Positions 23,934 to 33,179 of a stretch of DNA of 64,000 nucleotides are shown in pieces; the stretch's first letter is position 1; each line of letters begins with the position of its first letter. Both the position numbers and the translations under genes were made by a program. A model generated the notes under the pieces. The model worked only from the letters and a program-made list of their open reading frames with translations. It did no database searches and had not been told where the DNA came from. The stretch covers positions 123,096-187,095 of the forward strand of contig JAFGMO010000028.1 of the NCBI GenBank assembly GCA_016927475.1. Direction: 5' to 3'. Source of the DNA: Candidatus Aminicenantota bacterium. Lineage in GTDB: Bacteria; Acidobacteriota; Aminicenantia; Aminicenantales; Aminicenantaceae.

Positions 23934-25451
23934 CTACTCAACTTTGAAAATGGAATAACTGACTATGGGAATTCGCTCTTCCTGAACCAGAACAAGTTCT
24001 CCGAAATAAATTCCCGGATCCGGTATTCGAGACCATCGTCCAGAAAGATGCATTTCTCCATCCCCCTCTTCAGCTTGGATAGGGACCTGATAAAGAATAG
24101 TTCCGGACAGGCTGATTACTTTAAAAATACCTCGGCTTCCCTCCCCTATTTTCACGCTGCCAACCAAATCTGCGTTAAACTCCAGATAAGGAACTGATGG
24201 TAAAGACTCTCTTTTTTCTTCAGCCTCAGGCGTCGCTGGTGCCGGAATGCCGACGTAAACCACCAACCGGTCGCTCAAGGAAACCAAATCGTATTTTTGT
24301 TCACGCATAAAATCCACAACAACCCTGGTAATTTTTTCAGGTGAAATCTTGAATTGAGACGTCCGTATTTTAAGGACCTCGCTGGTATATAATTCAAGTG
24401 TTTTGGAAGGTAAATCGTTCAATACACCTTTAATGTCCAAAACAAGACGGTAAGGATCATCCAATTCAAACGGGTCAAAAGAAAGCCTGCCGTCGGCAAT
24501 AAGTGAAATCACTGTTCCTTTTTTCCTTCTTTCCATCTCGATAGCCTTCAGGGATGATGCTGCTTGCATCGATATCGGAGAAGTAACTTTCCGGGAATCT
24601 TTTTGGCCTGAGGGATATACGACTTTGACTTGAAAATTTTTTATTCTTTTTTTTGGAAATATGTATAAAGACTTCTCTATTCCCATATCCATATCCCCAG
24701 TACCCTCAATTTCCGCTCTGACGACAAAATTTCCTGCTTGCAATCCAGTCCCCAGAGTTTTCTTTACAATACCAAAAGAGGACTTCAATATGGGTGCCCG
24801 CCCTGGATTTAAGGGGCAGGAAAAAAGCTGATTTTTATCCTCATCGAAAAGCCGTAATATTCCTTGGGGCCTGATATGTAAGAGCCCCTTATTTCTAAAC
24901 ACAAGCGTACAAGCGACGGAGTCCTGCTGATCATATTGTTTCACATAAAATCCCGATATTTCTGCGTTTTTTTCCGTCACATCCGGGGGAGACGCAAAAA
25001 AAGGAATCAAAACCGGACCGGGTTTGAATATCCCTTCGAAAGCCGGCTCTCCTTCTTCCGGAAAAGGAGAAAAAACAATTTTTCCCGAAACCTCCTCATC
25101 CATTCCTGGGGGCATTCTGAACTGAAACCGGTAAATGCGATCTTCCTGAGGACCGAGCGAAAAAATCACAGGATCGGACGTGACATTATTTGAAAAAACC
25201 GAATCATCATTACTGTTATCAACAGGGTTTCCCATCGGATCCAGAAACAGGCTGGAAAATGTTACCTTGATCGCAAGCCTTTGATTGAAAACATTTTTCA
25301 CCTTAATAAGACCGTTATATGTCCCACCGGGAACAACGACAACCTGAAATTTCACCGGAGAAATCAAAAGGGACGCGGATGAAAAAATAAAAACATAAAT
25401 AATACCTAACAATAAACAGGCCAGTTTTTTATACGGCTTTTTGCTTCTCAT
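23934..25451 (-). CDS. Exported AMIN-domain protein with chaperone-like N-terminus
   Basis: A 505-residue protein with a signal sequence (residues about 8-30). Residues 35-140 (FQVVVVPGGTYNGLIKVKN and PQEDRIYRFQFRMPPG) resemble the beta-sandwich of pilus-chaperone or DUF916-like proteins. Residues about 310-400 (VISLIADGRLSFDPFELDDP and YRLVLDIKGVL) form an AMIN domain, which binds peptidoglycan in PilQ secretins and AmiC amidases. A third beta domain closes the protein. No secretin or amidase domain is present. A periplasmic role at the cell wall is likely; the partner is unknown. It precedes acnB by 105 bases on the same strand. Confidence 0.7.
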   Translation of the reverse strand: MRSKKPYKKLACLLLGIIYVFIFSSASLLISPVKFQVVVVPGGTYNGLIKVKNVFNQRLAIKVTFSSLFLDPMGNPVDNSNDDSVFSNNVTSDPVIFSLGPQEDRIYRFQFRMPPGMDEEVSGKIVFSPFPEEGEPAFEGIFKPGPVLIPFFASPPDVTEKNAEISGFYVKQYDQQDSVACTLVFRNKGLLHIRPQGILRLFDEDKNQLFSCPLNPGRAPILKSSFGIVKKTLGTGLQAGNFVVRAEIEGTGDMDMGIEKSLYIFPKKRIKNFQVKVVYPSGQKDSRKVTSPISMQAASSLKAIEMERRKKGTVISLIADGRLSFDPFELDDPYRLVLDIKGVLNDLPSKTLELYTSEVLKIRTSQFKISPEKITRVVVDFMREQKYDLVSLSDRLVVYVGIPAPATPEAEEKRESLPSVPYLEFNADLVGSVKIGEGSRGIFKVISLSGTILYQVPIQAEEGDGEMHLSGRWSRIPDPGIYFGELVLVQEERIPIVSYSIFKVE

Positions 25452-25551
25452 AACATCTCTGATCTACCTGCTTCAATCAGGATTTTCAAAAATTATCATA
25501 TTGCCTTATAAAAAACAAGCGGCCTTCTCAATTTCAAAGAAGAGCCAATCT

Positions 25552-25577
25552 CATCATCGGAAAACATCATCGGAAAA
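25552..25577 (+). repeat. Perfect tandem 13-bp repeat upstream of the mdh promoter
   Basis: CATCATCGGAAAA occurs twice head to tail (25552-25564 and 25565-25577), ending 2 bases before the candidate -35 of the TCA operon. Placement fits an activator-binding site. Confidence 0.6.
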
Positions 25578-25579
25578 AG

Positions 25580-25608
25580 TTGATTTTCCTCAAAAAAAAT
25601 TATAATAT
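25580..25608 (+). promoter_or_regulatory. mdh: Candidate promoter of the mdh-fum-sucCD operon
   Basis: TTGATT (25580-25585) and TATAAT (25601-25606) with a 15-base spacer, or TAATAT (25603-25608) with 17. mdh begins at 25685 behind a perfect AAGGAGGT. Confidence 0.5.
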
Positions 25609-25684
25609 GGCGTTCCATCTAAATCATCTAGGAAGAGTAAGGCTTTTAATTTCTCTATCCTTTTATCATTAAGGAGGTATCATT

Positions 25685-26611
25685 ATGAGAAAAAAAGTAT
25701 CTGTTATCGGGGCTGGTCACGTTGGCGAAGTTACCGCCTTCAAAATCGCCGAAAAAGAACTGGCTGACGTTGTTCTTCTGGACATCATCGAAGACATGCC
25801 CATCGGAAAAGGACTGGATATGCTCGAAGGCGGACCGGTAGGTAGCTATGACTCAAAAATCACAGGAACTAATACATACGAAGACACCGCCGGATCCGAC
25901 ATAGTCGTTATTACAGCTGGCATCCCCCGAAAACCGGGCATGAGTCGAGATGAACTTGTGGGGACCAATTTCGGAATCGTCAAGAATGTCACGCAGAACG
26001 TCGTGAAGCATTCCCCTGACTGCATGCTCTTGATTGTCTGCAATCCCCTTGATGCCATGGCCTATACGGCCTTCAAAACCAGTGGTTTTCCAAAAAACAG
26101 GGTTTTCGGAATGGCAGGAATTCTGGATACGACACGGTACAGAACTTTTATCGCCTCAGAGATCGGTGTGTCCGTCGACAACATTCAGGCTTTGGTTCTG
26201 GGAGGACACGGCGATACGATGGTTCCCATCGTCCGCTACACCACCATTTCCGGAATTCCTTTGAATCACTTCCTCCCTCAAGATAAAATAGATGCCATCG
26301 TCGAGAGGACGCGTAAGGGCGGCGGAGAAATCGTAAAATATCTCAAGACAGGAAGCGCCTACTATGCTCCTTCTCTGGCTGTTGTTGAAATGGTCGAATC
26401 GATCATCAAAGACAAGAAAAAAATACTTCCCTGCGCAGCATACCTTGAGGGTGAATACGGCATCAATGACCTTTATTTTGGTGTTCCCGTCAAACTGGGC
26501 ACTGGGGGAGTAGAAGAAATCATCACCATAGATTTGAATGATGATGAAAAAAAGGCCATCACAGAATCTGAAGCAGCGGTTAGAATTGTCATCGACCTTC
26601 TCAAATTTTAA
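25685..26611 (+). CDS. mdh: Malate dehydrogenase
   Basis: A 308-residue NAD-dependent enzyme interconverting malate and oxaloacetate. It is of the LDH-like MDH type: glycine-rich [13 protein letters not shown] at the N-terminus, Asp in [11 protein letters not shown] favouring NAD, substrate-binding arginines in [13 protein letters not shown], and the catalytic His175 in GGHGDTMVP. First gene of the operon with fumarase beta (2-base gap), sucC and sucD. Perfect Shine-Dalgarno AAGGAGGT. Confidence 0.97.
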   Translation: MRKKVSVIGAGHVGEVTAFKIAEKELADVVLLDIIEDMPIGKGLDMLEGGPVGSYDSKITGTNTYEDTAGSDIVVITAGIPRKPGMSRDELVGTNFGIVKNVTQNVVKHSPDCMLLIVCNPLDAMAYTAFKTSGFPKNRVFGMAGILDTTRYRTFIASEIGVSVDNIQALVLGGHGDTMVPIVRYTTISGIPLNHFLPQDKIDAIVERTRKGGGEIVKYLKTGSAYYAPSLAVVEMVESIIKDKKKILPCAAYLEGEYGINDLYFGVPVKLGTGGVEEIITIDLNDDEKKAITESEAAVRIVIDLLKF

Positions 26612-26613
26612 AA

Positions 26614-27168
26614 ATGGCTGAGCATCACATTCAGACACCCGTTTCTGATGAGACGATTTCCAAATTAAAAGCCGGTGACAGGGTTTTCATCACCGGATAT
26701 TTGTTCACGGGAAGAGATTCCGCCCACAAAAAATTGATCGAACTGGTTGAACAGGGAAAAGACCTGCCCGTGGACATTAAAGGACAGTTGATCTATTATG
26801 TCGGGCCCACACCGGCCCGGCCGGGAAAACCAATCGGCTCTGCCGGTCCCACCACCAGCTACAGGATGGATTCCTTCGCCCCTGCGCTGCACGCTATGGG
26901 ATTAAAGGGCACCATCGGAAAAGGAGCCAGGAGTGAGGAAGTTAAGAAGTCCCTACAGAAACACAAAGCTGTTTATCTGGCTGCTGTTGGAGGAGCCGGC
27001 GCTTTGATCTCCAGAAGCATTGAAGAAGCGGAAGTTATCGCCTATCCCGAACTCGGACCGGAAGCTATTCGAAGAATAAAGGTCAAAGATTTTCCCTGCA
27101 TCGTCATCAATGATATGTACGGAAATGACCTTTATGAAGAAGGAAAACAAGAGTATCAGCGTCGCTGA
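26614..27168 (+). CDS. Class I fumarate hydratase, beta subunit
   Basis: A 184-residue protein equal to the C-terminal domain of class I (Fe-S) fumarases and the beta subunit of two-subunit fumarases and tartrate dehydratases. Typical pieces: GDRVFITGYLFTGRDSAHKK, YYVGPTPARPGKPIGSAGPT, MDSFAP, GKGARSEEV and AAVGGAGALIS. The cluster-binding alpha subunit is not adjacent and not in the window. It starts 2 bases after the mdh stop, so translation is coupled. The operon context supports fumarase rather than tartrate dehydratase. Confidence 0.92.
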   Translation: MAEHHIQTPVSDETISKLKAGDRVFITGYLFTGRDSAHKKLIELVEQGKDLPVDIKGQLIYYVGPTPARPGKPIGSAGPTTSYRMDSFAPALHAMGLKGTIGKGARSEEVKKSLQKHKAVYLAAVGGAGALISRSIEEAEVIAYPELGPEAIRRIKVKDFPCIVINDMYGNDLYEEGKQEYQRR

Positions 27169-27231
27169 TCTTTTTCGTCTTTTCAGCCGCGGTAAAGACA
27201 GCGCTTTTATCAGAACATAAGGGAGATTTTT

Positions 27232-28395
27232 ATGAAAATTCATGAATATCAAGCCAAAAAAATTCTCTCGAAATTCGGCGTGGCTATTCCTAAAGGGGAA
27301 ATGGCGGAAAATCCTGCCGATGCTAGAAAAATCGCCGAAAAGATTGGCCCTAAAGTCGTGGTTAAGGCCCAAATACACGCCGGTGGAAGAGGAAAAGGAG
27401 GCGGCGTTAAACTGGCGGATAATCCGGAGCAAGCCGAAAAAATCGCTGCCGAGATAATCGGTAAAATCCTGGTTACCCACCAGACTGGACCGGAGGGAAA
27501 GCTGGTCAGAAAAGTTTTGGTCGAAGAAGCCCTTGACATCAACAGGGAACTCTATATCGGCATTGTCATAGACCGAGCTAAGGAATCCCCGGTGGTAATG
27601 GCTTCGTCCGAAGGAGGAGTCGAGATCGAAAAAGTCGCTTCAGAGACTCCCGAGCTCATTTTCAAAGAATACATCCATCCCGGTATCGGCCTTCAGACTT
27701 TTCAGGCAAGAAAACTGGCCTTCAAACTTGGATTACAAGGAGACACATTCAAAAAAGCCGTCAAATTCATTCGAAGCCTGTATCAAAGCTTTGAAGCCTC
27801 CGACGCTTCTTTGGCCGAAATCAACCCACTTTTGATAACCAAACGGGGTGATGTTCTCGCCCTTGACGCCAAAATGAACTTCGACGATAACGCCCTTCTT
27901 CGTCATCCTGATATTCAAGCTATGAGAGACCTGACCGAAGAAGACCCCCTGGAAGCAGAAGCCGCCAAGTACGATCTCAACTATATCAAGCTCGACGGAA
28001 ACGTCGGCTGCATGGTCAATGGAGCCGGTTTGGCCATGGCCACTATGGACATCATCAAATATTCCGGAAGTATGCCCGCCAACTTCCTGGATGTAGGCGG
28101 CGGTGTTTCCGAGGAAGCTGTAAAAAACGCCTTCAAGATCCTGGTCTCGGACAAAGATGTGGAAGCGGCTCTGATCAATATTTTTGGGGGCATTGTTCGC
28201 TGTGACATGGTCGCCAACGGAATCGTAAATGCTGCAAAAGAGATCGGACTGAATATCCCCATGGTCGTCAGGCTGGAAGGCACCAATGTCGACCTTGGAA
28301 AAAAGATCCTTCAGGACTCCGGTCTCGATTTTTTTCCGGCTTCCAGCATGAAAGAGGCAGCGGAGAAAATCGTCACCCTGACAGCAGGAAAATAA
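27232..28395 (+). CDS. sucC: Succinyl-CoA synthetase (ADP-forming), beta subunit
   Basis: A 387-residue ATP-grasp subunit. [22 protein letters not shown] is the classic N-terminus; [19 protein letters not shown] binds nucleotide; [10 protein letters not shown] and [10 protein letters not shown] are conserved; [17 protein letters not shown] holds the power helix region. Together with sucD it makes succinyl-CoA or, in the other direction, ATP from it. Ribosome site AAGGGAGAT. The gap from the fumarase gene is 63 bases and shows no promoter. Confidence 0.97.
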   Translation: MKIHEYQAKKILSKFGVAIPKGEMAENPADARKIAEKIGPKVVVKAQIHAGGRGKGGGVKLADNPEQAEKIAAEIIGKILVTHQTGPEGKLVRKVLVEEALDINRELYIGIVIDRAKESPVVMASSEGGVEIEKVASETPELIFKEYIHPGIGLQTFQARKLAFKLGLQGDTFKKAVKFIRSLYQSFEASDASLAEINPLLITKRGDVLALDAKMNFDDNALLRHPDIQAMRDLTEEDPLEAEAAKYDLNYIKLDGNVGCMVNGAGLAMATMDIIKYSGSMPANFLDVGGGVSEEAVKNAFKILVSDKDVEAALINIFGGIVRCDMVANGIVNAAKEIGLNIPMVVRLEGTNVDLGKKILQDSGLDFFPASSMKEAAEKIVTLTAGK

Positions 28396-28402
28396 GGAGT
28401 GG

Positions 28403-29284
28403 ATGATGAGTATACTGATCAATGAAAAAACGCGGGTAGTGGTCCAAGGGATCACCGGAAGCGAAGGCACTTTCCACACGGAACGCATGATAGAATATGG
28501 AACACATGTCGTTGCCGGTGTCACACCGGGGAAGGGAGGGCAAAAACACCTTAACCTTCCCGTATACAACACGGTTGCGGAAGCCGTTGAAAAAGAGGGA
28601 GCCGACACATCGGCCATATTTGTTCCTCCTTATTTTGCAGCCGATGCCATTATGGAAGCCGCCGAATCGGGAATCGGGCTTGTCGTCTGCATCACTGAAG
28701 GTATTCCGACGTTTGACATGATCAAAGTCAAGCAGTTCTTAAAGGAAAAAAATTGTTACCTTATCGGCCCCAACACTCCGGGTGTTATATCACCTGGAAA
28801 GTGTAAAATCGGCATCATGCCCGGTCATATTCACACTCAGGGTACTGTCGGGATTATTTCCCGCTCCGGCACCTTGACTTATGAAGCCGTAGCTCAGGTC
28901 TCACAGGCAGGGTTTGGTCAATCAACCGCCATTGGAATCGGTGGTGATCCCATTGTAGGACTCAAATTTATTGATTTGCTCAAAATGTTCAATGAAGACG
29001 ATGAAACCGAAGGTGTGATTCTTATCGGTGAGATCGGCGGCAGTGCTGAAGAAGAAGCGGCTGCCTACATAAAGGCCGAATTCAAGAAATCCGCGGCCGG
29101 ATTCATCGCCGGTCAGACTGCTCCTCCAGGACGCCGGATGGGACATGCCGGAGCCATTATCGCCGGAGGAAAAGGAACGGCGGCTGAAAAAATGAAAGCG
29201 CTCAAGGATGCCGGAGTATTTGTAGCGGAAAGCCCGGCGGATATAGGAAACAAAATCAAAGAAGCCCTCCTGCACTATTCATAA
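28403..29284 (+). CDS. sucD: Succinyl-CoA synthetase, alpha subunit
   Basis: A 293-residue subunit that binds CoA and carries the phosphorylated histidine, visible as His248 in [37 protein letters not shown] and [11 protein letters not shown] are conserved. The C-terminus ends LLHYS, and its TAA stop lies inside the terminal repeat of element copy 3 (CCTGCACTATTCATAAATTT), so the last residues and the stop codon appear to come from the element. Confidence 0.97.
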   Translation: MMSILINEKTRVVVQGITGSEGTFHTERMIEYGTHVVAGVTPGKGGQKHLNLPVYNTVAEAVEKEGADTSAIFVPPYFAADAIMEAAESGIGLVVCITEGIPTFDMIKVKQFLKEKNCYLIGPNTPGVISPGKCKIGIMPGHIHTQGTVGIISRSGTLTYEAVAQVSQAGFGQSTAIGIGGDPIVGLKFIDLLKMFNEDDETEGVILIGEIGGSAEEEAAAYIKAEFKKSAAGFIAGQTAPPGRRMGHAGAIIAGGKGTAAEKMKALKDAGVFVAESPADIGNKIKEALLHYS

Positions 29285-29451
29285 ATTTGGCCGGGGGTTG
29301 TGAAGAAAAGAAAAGAACCGGCCAAATTTACCTTCCAGGCGAACCGATCTCACTGCATCTGCTTCGTTGCGACGGACTCGCAGTAAGCAAGTACAGCTTC
29401 GTCCATCGACGCCTCACATCTGCAGCAAGCTTGGCTCGTGAATAGCACAGG
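29269..29451 (-). repeat. Dispersed structured element, copy 3 (short form)
   Basis: Minus-strand copy. Its 5' end is CCTGTGCTATTCACGAGCC (at 29451) and its 3' end runs into the sucD stop. Internal stem CGATGGAC/GTCCGTCG. The 3' module is reduced to a perfect 13-bp hairpin TAAATTTGGCCGG/CCGGCCAAATTTA with a loop of about 22 bases. Both ends carry CTATTC where other copies carry TTATTC or TTGTTC. Confidence 0.92.
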
Positions 29452-29453
29452 AA

Positions 29454-29513
29454 CCTGCACTATTCATAAATTTGGCCGTAACTTATATATATCTACTTTA
29501 TGAATAGCACAGG
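29454..29513 (-). repeat. Miniature derivative of the dispersed element
   Basis: Only the two ends remain: CCTGCACTATTCATAAATTTGG-type start and TTTATGAATAGCACAGG end, 60 bases in all, adjoining copy 3. The copy-3/mini junction forms a palindrome (GAATAGCACAGG-AA-CCTGCACTATTC). The strand is nominal because the remnant is nearly symmetrical. It ends 17 bases before the M14 peptidase stop. Confidence 0.8.
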
Positions 29514-29530
29514 AATCTGTGCTTTTGATA

Positions 29531-31225
29531 TTAATGCCAGTTTTTATAAGGAACGGTGGGAAATTCTGCTGGTCGAACAACACGGAAAAACGGAAAAAGG
29601 CCGGCCTGTTCAGGTAACAGTTCATAATCCCAATAGCGGATGAGACCGTATAAAGATTGGGGTTCCAGCAGACAAACAATCAGATTTGCTCCTGGTTGAT
29701 CGCAGGGAATATAAAAATCTCCTTTATTCACGACAACTGTTCTTGAATTTTTTTCCACCATGATCTTCTTGGGAGGCAGATAATCATAATCCGCCGGCTC
29801 TATCTCCCCGACCGTGTAAACCTCAACGTCTATTTCCTTGTCATGGGAAAATATCTCGACTCGCAGAACATGATGCAACAGTGTATCAACCACATCCTTC
29901 CGACAGGAAGGAATAATATATCCAAGCGGACGGGATACGGACAGGGTGGGCTCTACAAGGGGAAACCAGTTTTTTTCGGTGACCGTCTCTACCCGGTATT
30001 CGGATGGATAGGGATAAGGTCCTATATCCTGTCGCATGAGCGGTTCCCCCGCCTTTTTGTCCACTTTCAGGACTCCTCGAATCGGTGAAGGAGATCTTTG
30101 AAATTGGTTTATGGTCAATTCCGGATCTTGGGGATTACGAGCATATTTCATCCTGATATGGACCCTATCATCCTCTGAAAAAACGTCGGCCCTTTCCAAA
30201 AGTTCCCGCCGGCATTCATCAACAAGCGACAGAATCTTCTCCCCGTTTTTAGCTACCGCTTCCGAAACGTAACGGATCCCTAAATACTGCCACCGCGTTC
30301 TCTCTTCCAGTGTCTCCAGGTCATGTCGGGAAGCCCCTTCCTGAATGAAGGATATGGTTTCGTATATCCCAAGGCTGTTTCTCCCGTCGTTCAAGTCCGA
30401 AGTACTGTACCTTTTCATCATCGGTCTTCCTTCTGTCTCACGGGAAGTATAGGTCACCCCGGCTGAAGAATCGATTCCCATCGGCTGGGTTATCAAGTAT
30501 TCATGAAAGGAGATTTTGTGTTTTTTCAACTCATTATCTACAGAACCGAGAAGCACCTTTCGTGAGAAATCCTGAAGTTCCATGCTAATATTCGCATTGG
30601 AAACACATCCGATCGAAACCCTGTAATAGTCATCTCCCTTTTCATGAACATCAATCGTTACCTCAGGCATCCAGTGACTGAAAACCCAATGAATGGCCCG
30701 AGATTCCGGCGCTTCCAGCTTGACATGGTCCCGGTTCAGGTCCAAATCCTGTTCATTGTGTCTCTGATCAAAAAAATTGCCATAAGGATTCGCCTGAGGA
30801 ATAACAAGAAAATTGACTTTATCCAGAAGAAGGTTAAGCTCTCCTACTGCCAGATCCCGGATCATCCGTAAAGTGGCTTCTTTGGCCGACTGTTCATTAC
30901 CGTGCTGGGAAGCGATGAAAAAAAACGTCGGTTTCTTCCGGTTCAACTCATCAGGCCGGAAACTTTTTTCACGGTTTATAATGCATAGGTAAATATCCCT
31001 GGATTCGTACTCGCGCGTTTCCTTCGTATGTCCTATTATCTTAACCTTGAGTTCCTCGGATTGATGGTCCAGTTCACTGAGAAATACCGTAATCTCCTCA
31101 TGCTGGCTGTACTTGGTATATCGTGAGATTTCTCCGGGTGTTTTTATTTCTTCAGCCGGCAGAAATTGGAACATAAAAAGAGCGCCTACTAGGATCATAA
31201 AAAAACGTTTATTTCTTAAATACAT
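29531..31225 (-). CDS. M14 family zinc carboxypeptidase, exported
   Basis: A 564-residue protein with a signal sequence (about 5-24). The M14 zinc site is visible: SQHGNEQSAKEA gives His108 and Glu111, and TIDVHEKG gives His194. The LNRDH segment (DLDLNRDH) matches the substrate-arginine region. A catalytic Glu is expected further on, within the segment GIYETISFIQEGAS. The C-terminal 200 residues are a beta-rich extension of unknown role. It trims C-terminal residues from peptides in the periplasm or outside. Ribosome site GGGGAG. Downstream of the ChaN-PDZ gene by 25 bases, hence probably one operon. Confidence 0.87.
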   Translation of the reverse strand: MYLRNKRFFMILVGALFMFQFLPAEEIKTPGEISRYTKYSQHEEITVFLSELDHQSEELKVKIIGHTKETREYESRDIYLCIINREKSFRPDELNRKKPTFFFIASQHGNEQSAKEATLRMIRDLAVGELNLLLDKVNFLVIPQANPYGNFFDQRHNEQDLDLNRDHVKLEAPESRAIHWVFSHWMPEVTIDVHEKGDDYYRVSIGCVSNANISMELQDFSRKVLLGSVDNELKKHKISFHEYLITQPMGIDSSAGVTYTSRETEGRPMMKRYSTSDLNDGRNSLGIYETISFIQEGASRHDLETLEERTRWQYLGIRYVSEAVAKNGEKILSLVDECRRELLERADVFSEDDRVHIRMKYARNPQDPELTINQFQRSPSPIRGVLKVDKKAGEPLMRQDIGPYPYPSEYRVETVTEKNWFPLVEPTLSVSRPLGYIIPSCRKDVVDTLLHHVLRVEIFSHDKEIDVEVYTVGEIEPADYDYLPPKKIMVEKNSRTVVVNKGDFYIPCDQPGANLIVCLLEPQSLYGLIRYWDYELLPEQAGLFPFFRVVRPAEFPTVPYKNWH

Positions 31226-31249
31226 TTTTTCTCCCCTTTTTCCAAAAAT

Positions 31250-32464
31250 TCATTTCCCTTGAACGTAGTTTAAACGGACTTCCCGCTCATCACCATTTCT
31301 CAATATTTTGAACACGACGGAATCCCCCCAGGTGAACCGGGACAGATAAAACCGAAGATTGTTGATATCAGAAAAAGGTTTATCATCAACGGATAGGATG
31401 ACATCCCCTTTTTGAAAATCAGTGTTTTTGGCCGCGCCGGAAAGGGCTTTTTCCCGGATAACAAGGTTATCCAGTCCCGCCACGTTCTTCAACCTCAAAC
31501 CCGCTGCAGGAAAAGCCGGGCGCTCTTCAGCCGAAAGGCACCAGATAAAATCCCCCAGGCTTCGGGAAACCCGTATTTTTTCCTGATCCGCCGGCACGTT
31601 GACACAAATGACTGTCGAAAAGGGCTGACTATCTCTCTCCCAAACCCTACGGTTGATTCCCAGGTTGTATATCATATGTCCTGAACCGGCCAGAACGACC
31701 AATTTTGTTCCTTCAATTTCAGCAGCTTTAACGGCATTGGCGGCCATGACCTCGTCCCAAGCGGATTGGGCTCTATAAAGTCCCTCGAACATCATGTCCA
31801 ATCCTCTACCCTTCATCTGCGGCGGCAGGTCGGAATTTTCGAAGATCGTGCGAATTAACTTCCTGTGTTCTTCATGGGAAAGGTCTGGCTTGGGAACCTT
31901 CCCTTTCTCTTCCGGTAATAAGGAATCCCATCCGCGCATTCGAATCTTTGAAATGATATCCCGTTCGACATTCAATCCGTATAACGGGATTTTCCATTCT
32001 CTGGCCAACCGAAAAACAGGTGCATAATATTCAAAATGAAAATTCCAAGTGACATACCACCGGGATTCGTGAATGAATTCTTCCTCCGTTAAAAGCCCAA
32101 GGCTCCATTTGTTAAGAACCTGCTGTTGTTGTGAAAGAAACATCTCCAATCCTACGGCAACCCTCCGGTATTTTATGACCAGCGCCTGAATGATTTGCTG
32201 TTGAATGTTATGCATGGGCAGGCTGTCATGGGTTTCTCCAAGGTAGATATAGCGGCTGTTTTTCATCTTTTGAATCATTTTTCCGAAAGATATAGGTTCT
32301 CCATTTCGTGTTTCGTATATCTTCCCTGGTGCAATTTCCATGACCTTGTTCTTCAGAGATTCATTCCCAATGGAAAGAAGGTAAGTTTTATCTTCTTCTT
32401 CCTGGGAGAAAAGACCGGCTGACATGACGAAAAAACAGATAATATGAATGAAAATTTTTTTCAT
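31250..32464 (-). CDS. ChaN family protein fused to a PDZ domain
   Basis: A 404-residue exported protein (signal MKKIFIHIICFFVMSAGLFS). Residues about 70-290 form a ChaN domain (YLGETHDSLPMHNIQQQII; VAVGLEMF; LAGSGHMIYNLG), a fold of the EreA/ChaN/Tiki superfamily linked to haem binding. Residues about 310-400 are a PDZ domain (GLRLKNVAGL, KGDVILSVDDKPFSD). Standard ChaN proteins are lipoproteins without PDZ; here no lipobox is evident. It pairs with the M14 peptidase gene. The PDZ suggests binding of peptide ends. Whether it binds haem or cleaves peptides is open. Confidence 0.83.
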   Translation of the reverse strand: MKKIFIHIICFFVMSAGLFSQEEEDKTYLLSIGNESLKNKVMEIAPGKIYETRNGEPISFGKMIQKMKNSRYIYLGETHDSLPMHNIQQQIIQALVIKYRRVAVGLEMFLSQQQQVLNKWSLGLLTEEEFIHESRWYVTWNFHFEYYAPVFRLAREWKIPLYGLNVERDIISKIRMRGWDSLLPEEKGKVPKPDLSHEEHRKLIRTIFENSDLPPQMKGRGLDMMFEGLYRAQSAWDEVMAANAVKAAEIEGTKLVVLAGSGHMIYNLGINRRVWERDSQPFSTVICVNVPADQEKIRVSRSLGDFIWCLSAEERPAFPAAGLRLKNVAGLDNLVIREKALSGAAKNTDFQKGDVILSVDDKPFSDINNLRFYLSRFTWGDSVVFKILRNGDEREVRLNYVQGK

Positions 32465-32499
32465 GTTTTTCTCCTCACGGTATAATCCTGTTCAGACAT

Positions 32500-33114
32500 T
32501 TATCGCAAAACAATCATGGCATAAACATCCGCAGGAGACAGACCACTTTTTTGTGTGAACTCGGCAAGCGTAATCTTTGTGTCGTGAAGCACCACTCCCC
32601 TATTTTTTAATCTCTGCAGGGCAAGTTCGCGCGGAACGCCGGCTTTTTCAAAAAAATCATCAAAAGTCAGCCTTTCAGGATGGGAATCTAAGGACTCGAA
32701 CTCACTCCCCGGCCAAAAAATCTTTTGGATTTGTCCACCCAATTCCGTGAAGGTGGGTAAAGGCGGAACCTTCAGGACCGTTCCCGCAAAAATGAGCAGC
32801 ACTAAGGTTGCGGCAAGTAAAAATTCACGACCGACCGCCACGACCTTTTTCACACCCCTCCGCATGTATACTAAAATCGTTTTCCAGTTTTTGCAAATAT
32901 GAATAATCGCAAAAATAAGAAGTAAAAAGCTAAATATCGTATGAATTGAAACCCAACCGTCTTTTGAAAGGCCGAGAAAACGCCAGTTGTTCCAGCGGGC
33001 TTCACTCCCGGAGGGGATAACATATAAGATCAAACCTGATGCAGCATCAAAGAGAAAACTCAGAAAGATTGTCAGTGAAGTGAAAGCCCTGAATGCAAAC
33101 TTTTTTTTCCGCAC
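32500..33114 (-). CDS. DUF4405 membrane protein
   Basis: A 204-residue protein starting at GTG. Three or so transmembrane helices: about 10-35, 58-80 and 98-118. The helix segment SIHTIFSFLLLIFAIIHICKNWKTI carries two histidines (SIHT and IIHI) that could ligate haem, as in cytochrome b561-like DUF4405 proteins. The C-terminal 80 residues are soluble and helical (LTFDDFFEKAGVP; TLAEFTQKSGLSPADVYAM). It is probably a redox membrane component; the partner is unknown. Confidence 0.75.
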   Translation of the reverse strand: MRKKKFAFRAFTSLTIFLSFLFDAASGLILYVIPSGSEARWNNWRFLGLSKDGWVSIHTIFSFLLLIFAIIHICKNWKTILVYMRRGVKKVVAVGREFLLAATLVLLIFAGTVLKVPPLPTFTELGGQIQKIFWPGSEFESLDSHPERLTFDDFFEKAGVPRELALQRLKNRGVVLHDTKITLAEFTQKSGLSPADVYAMIVLR

Positions 33115-33179
33115 TGATTATTTTCCCAGCCTCAGGCAGCCGGAATATCGCCATTCAAAACGAGCTGTTTTCGAAAAAA

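Noticed and set aside
27733-28617. Minus-strand ORF of 294 residues opposite sucC/sucD
   Set aside because: It lies wholly opposite two well-supported genes, has no family motif and reads as a low-information shadow.
29269-29513. CRISPR array, considered because of closely spaced repeats
   Set aside because: Repeats are unequal, inverted and few; there are no regular spacers and no cas genes.
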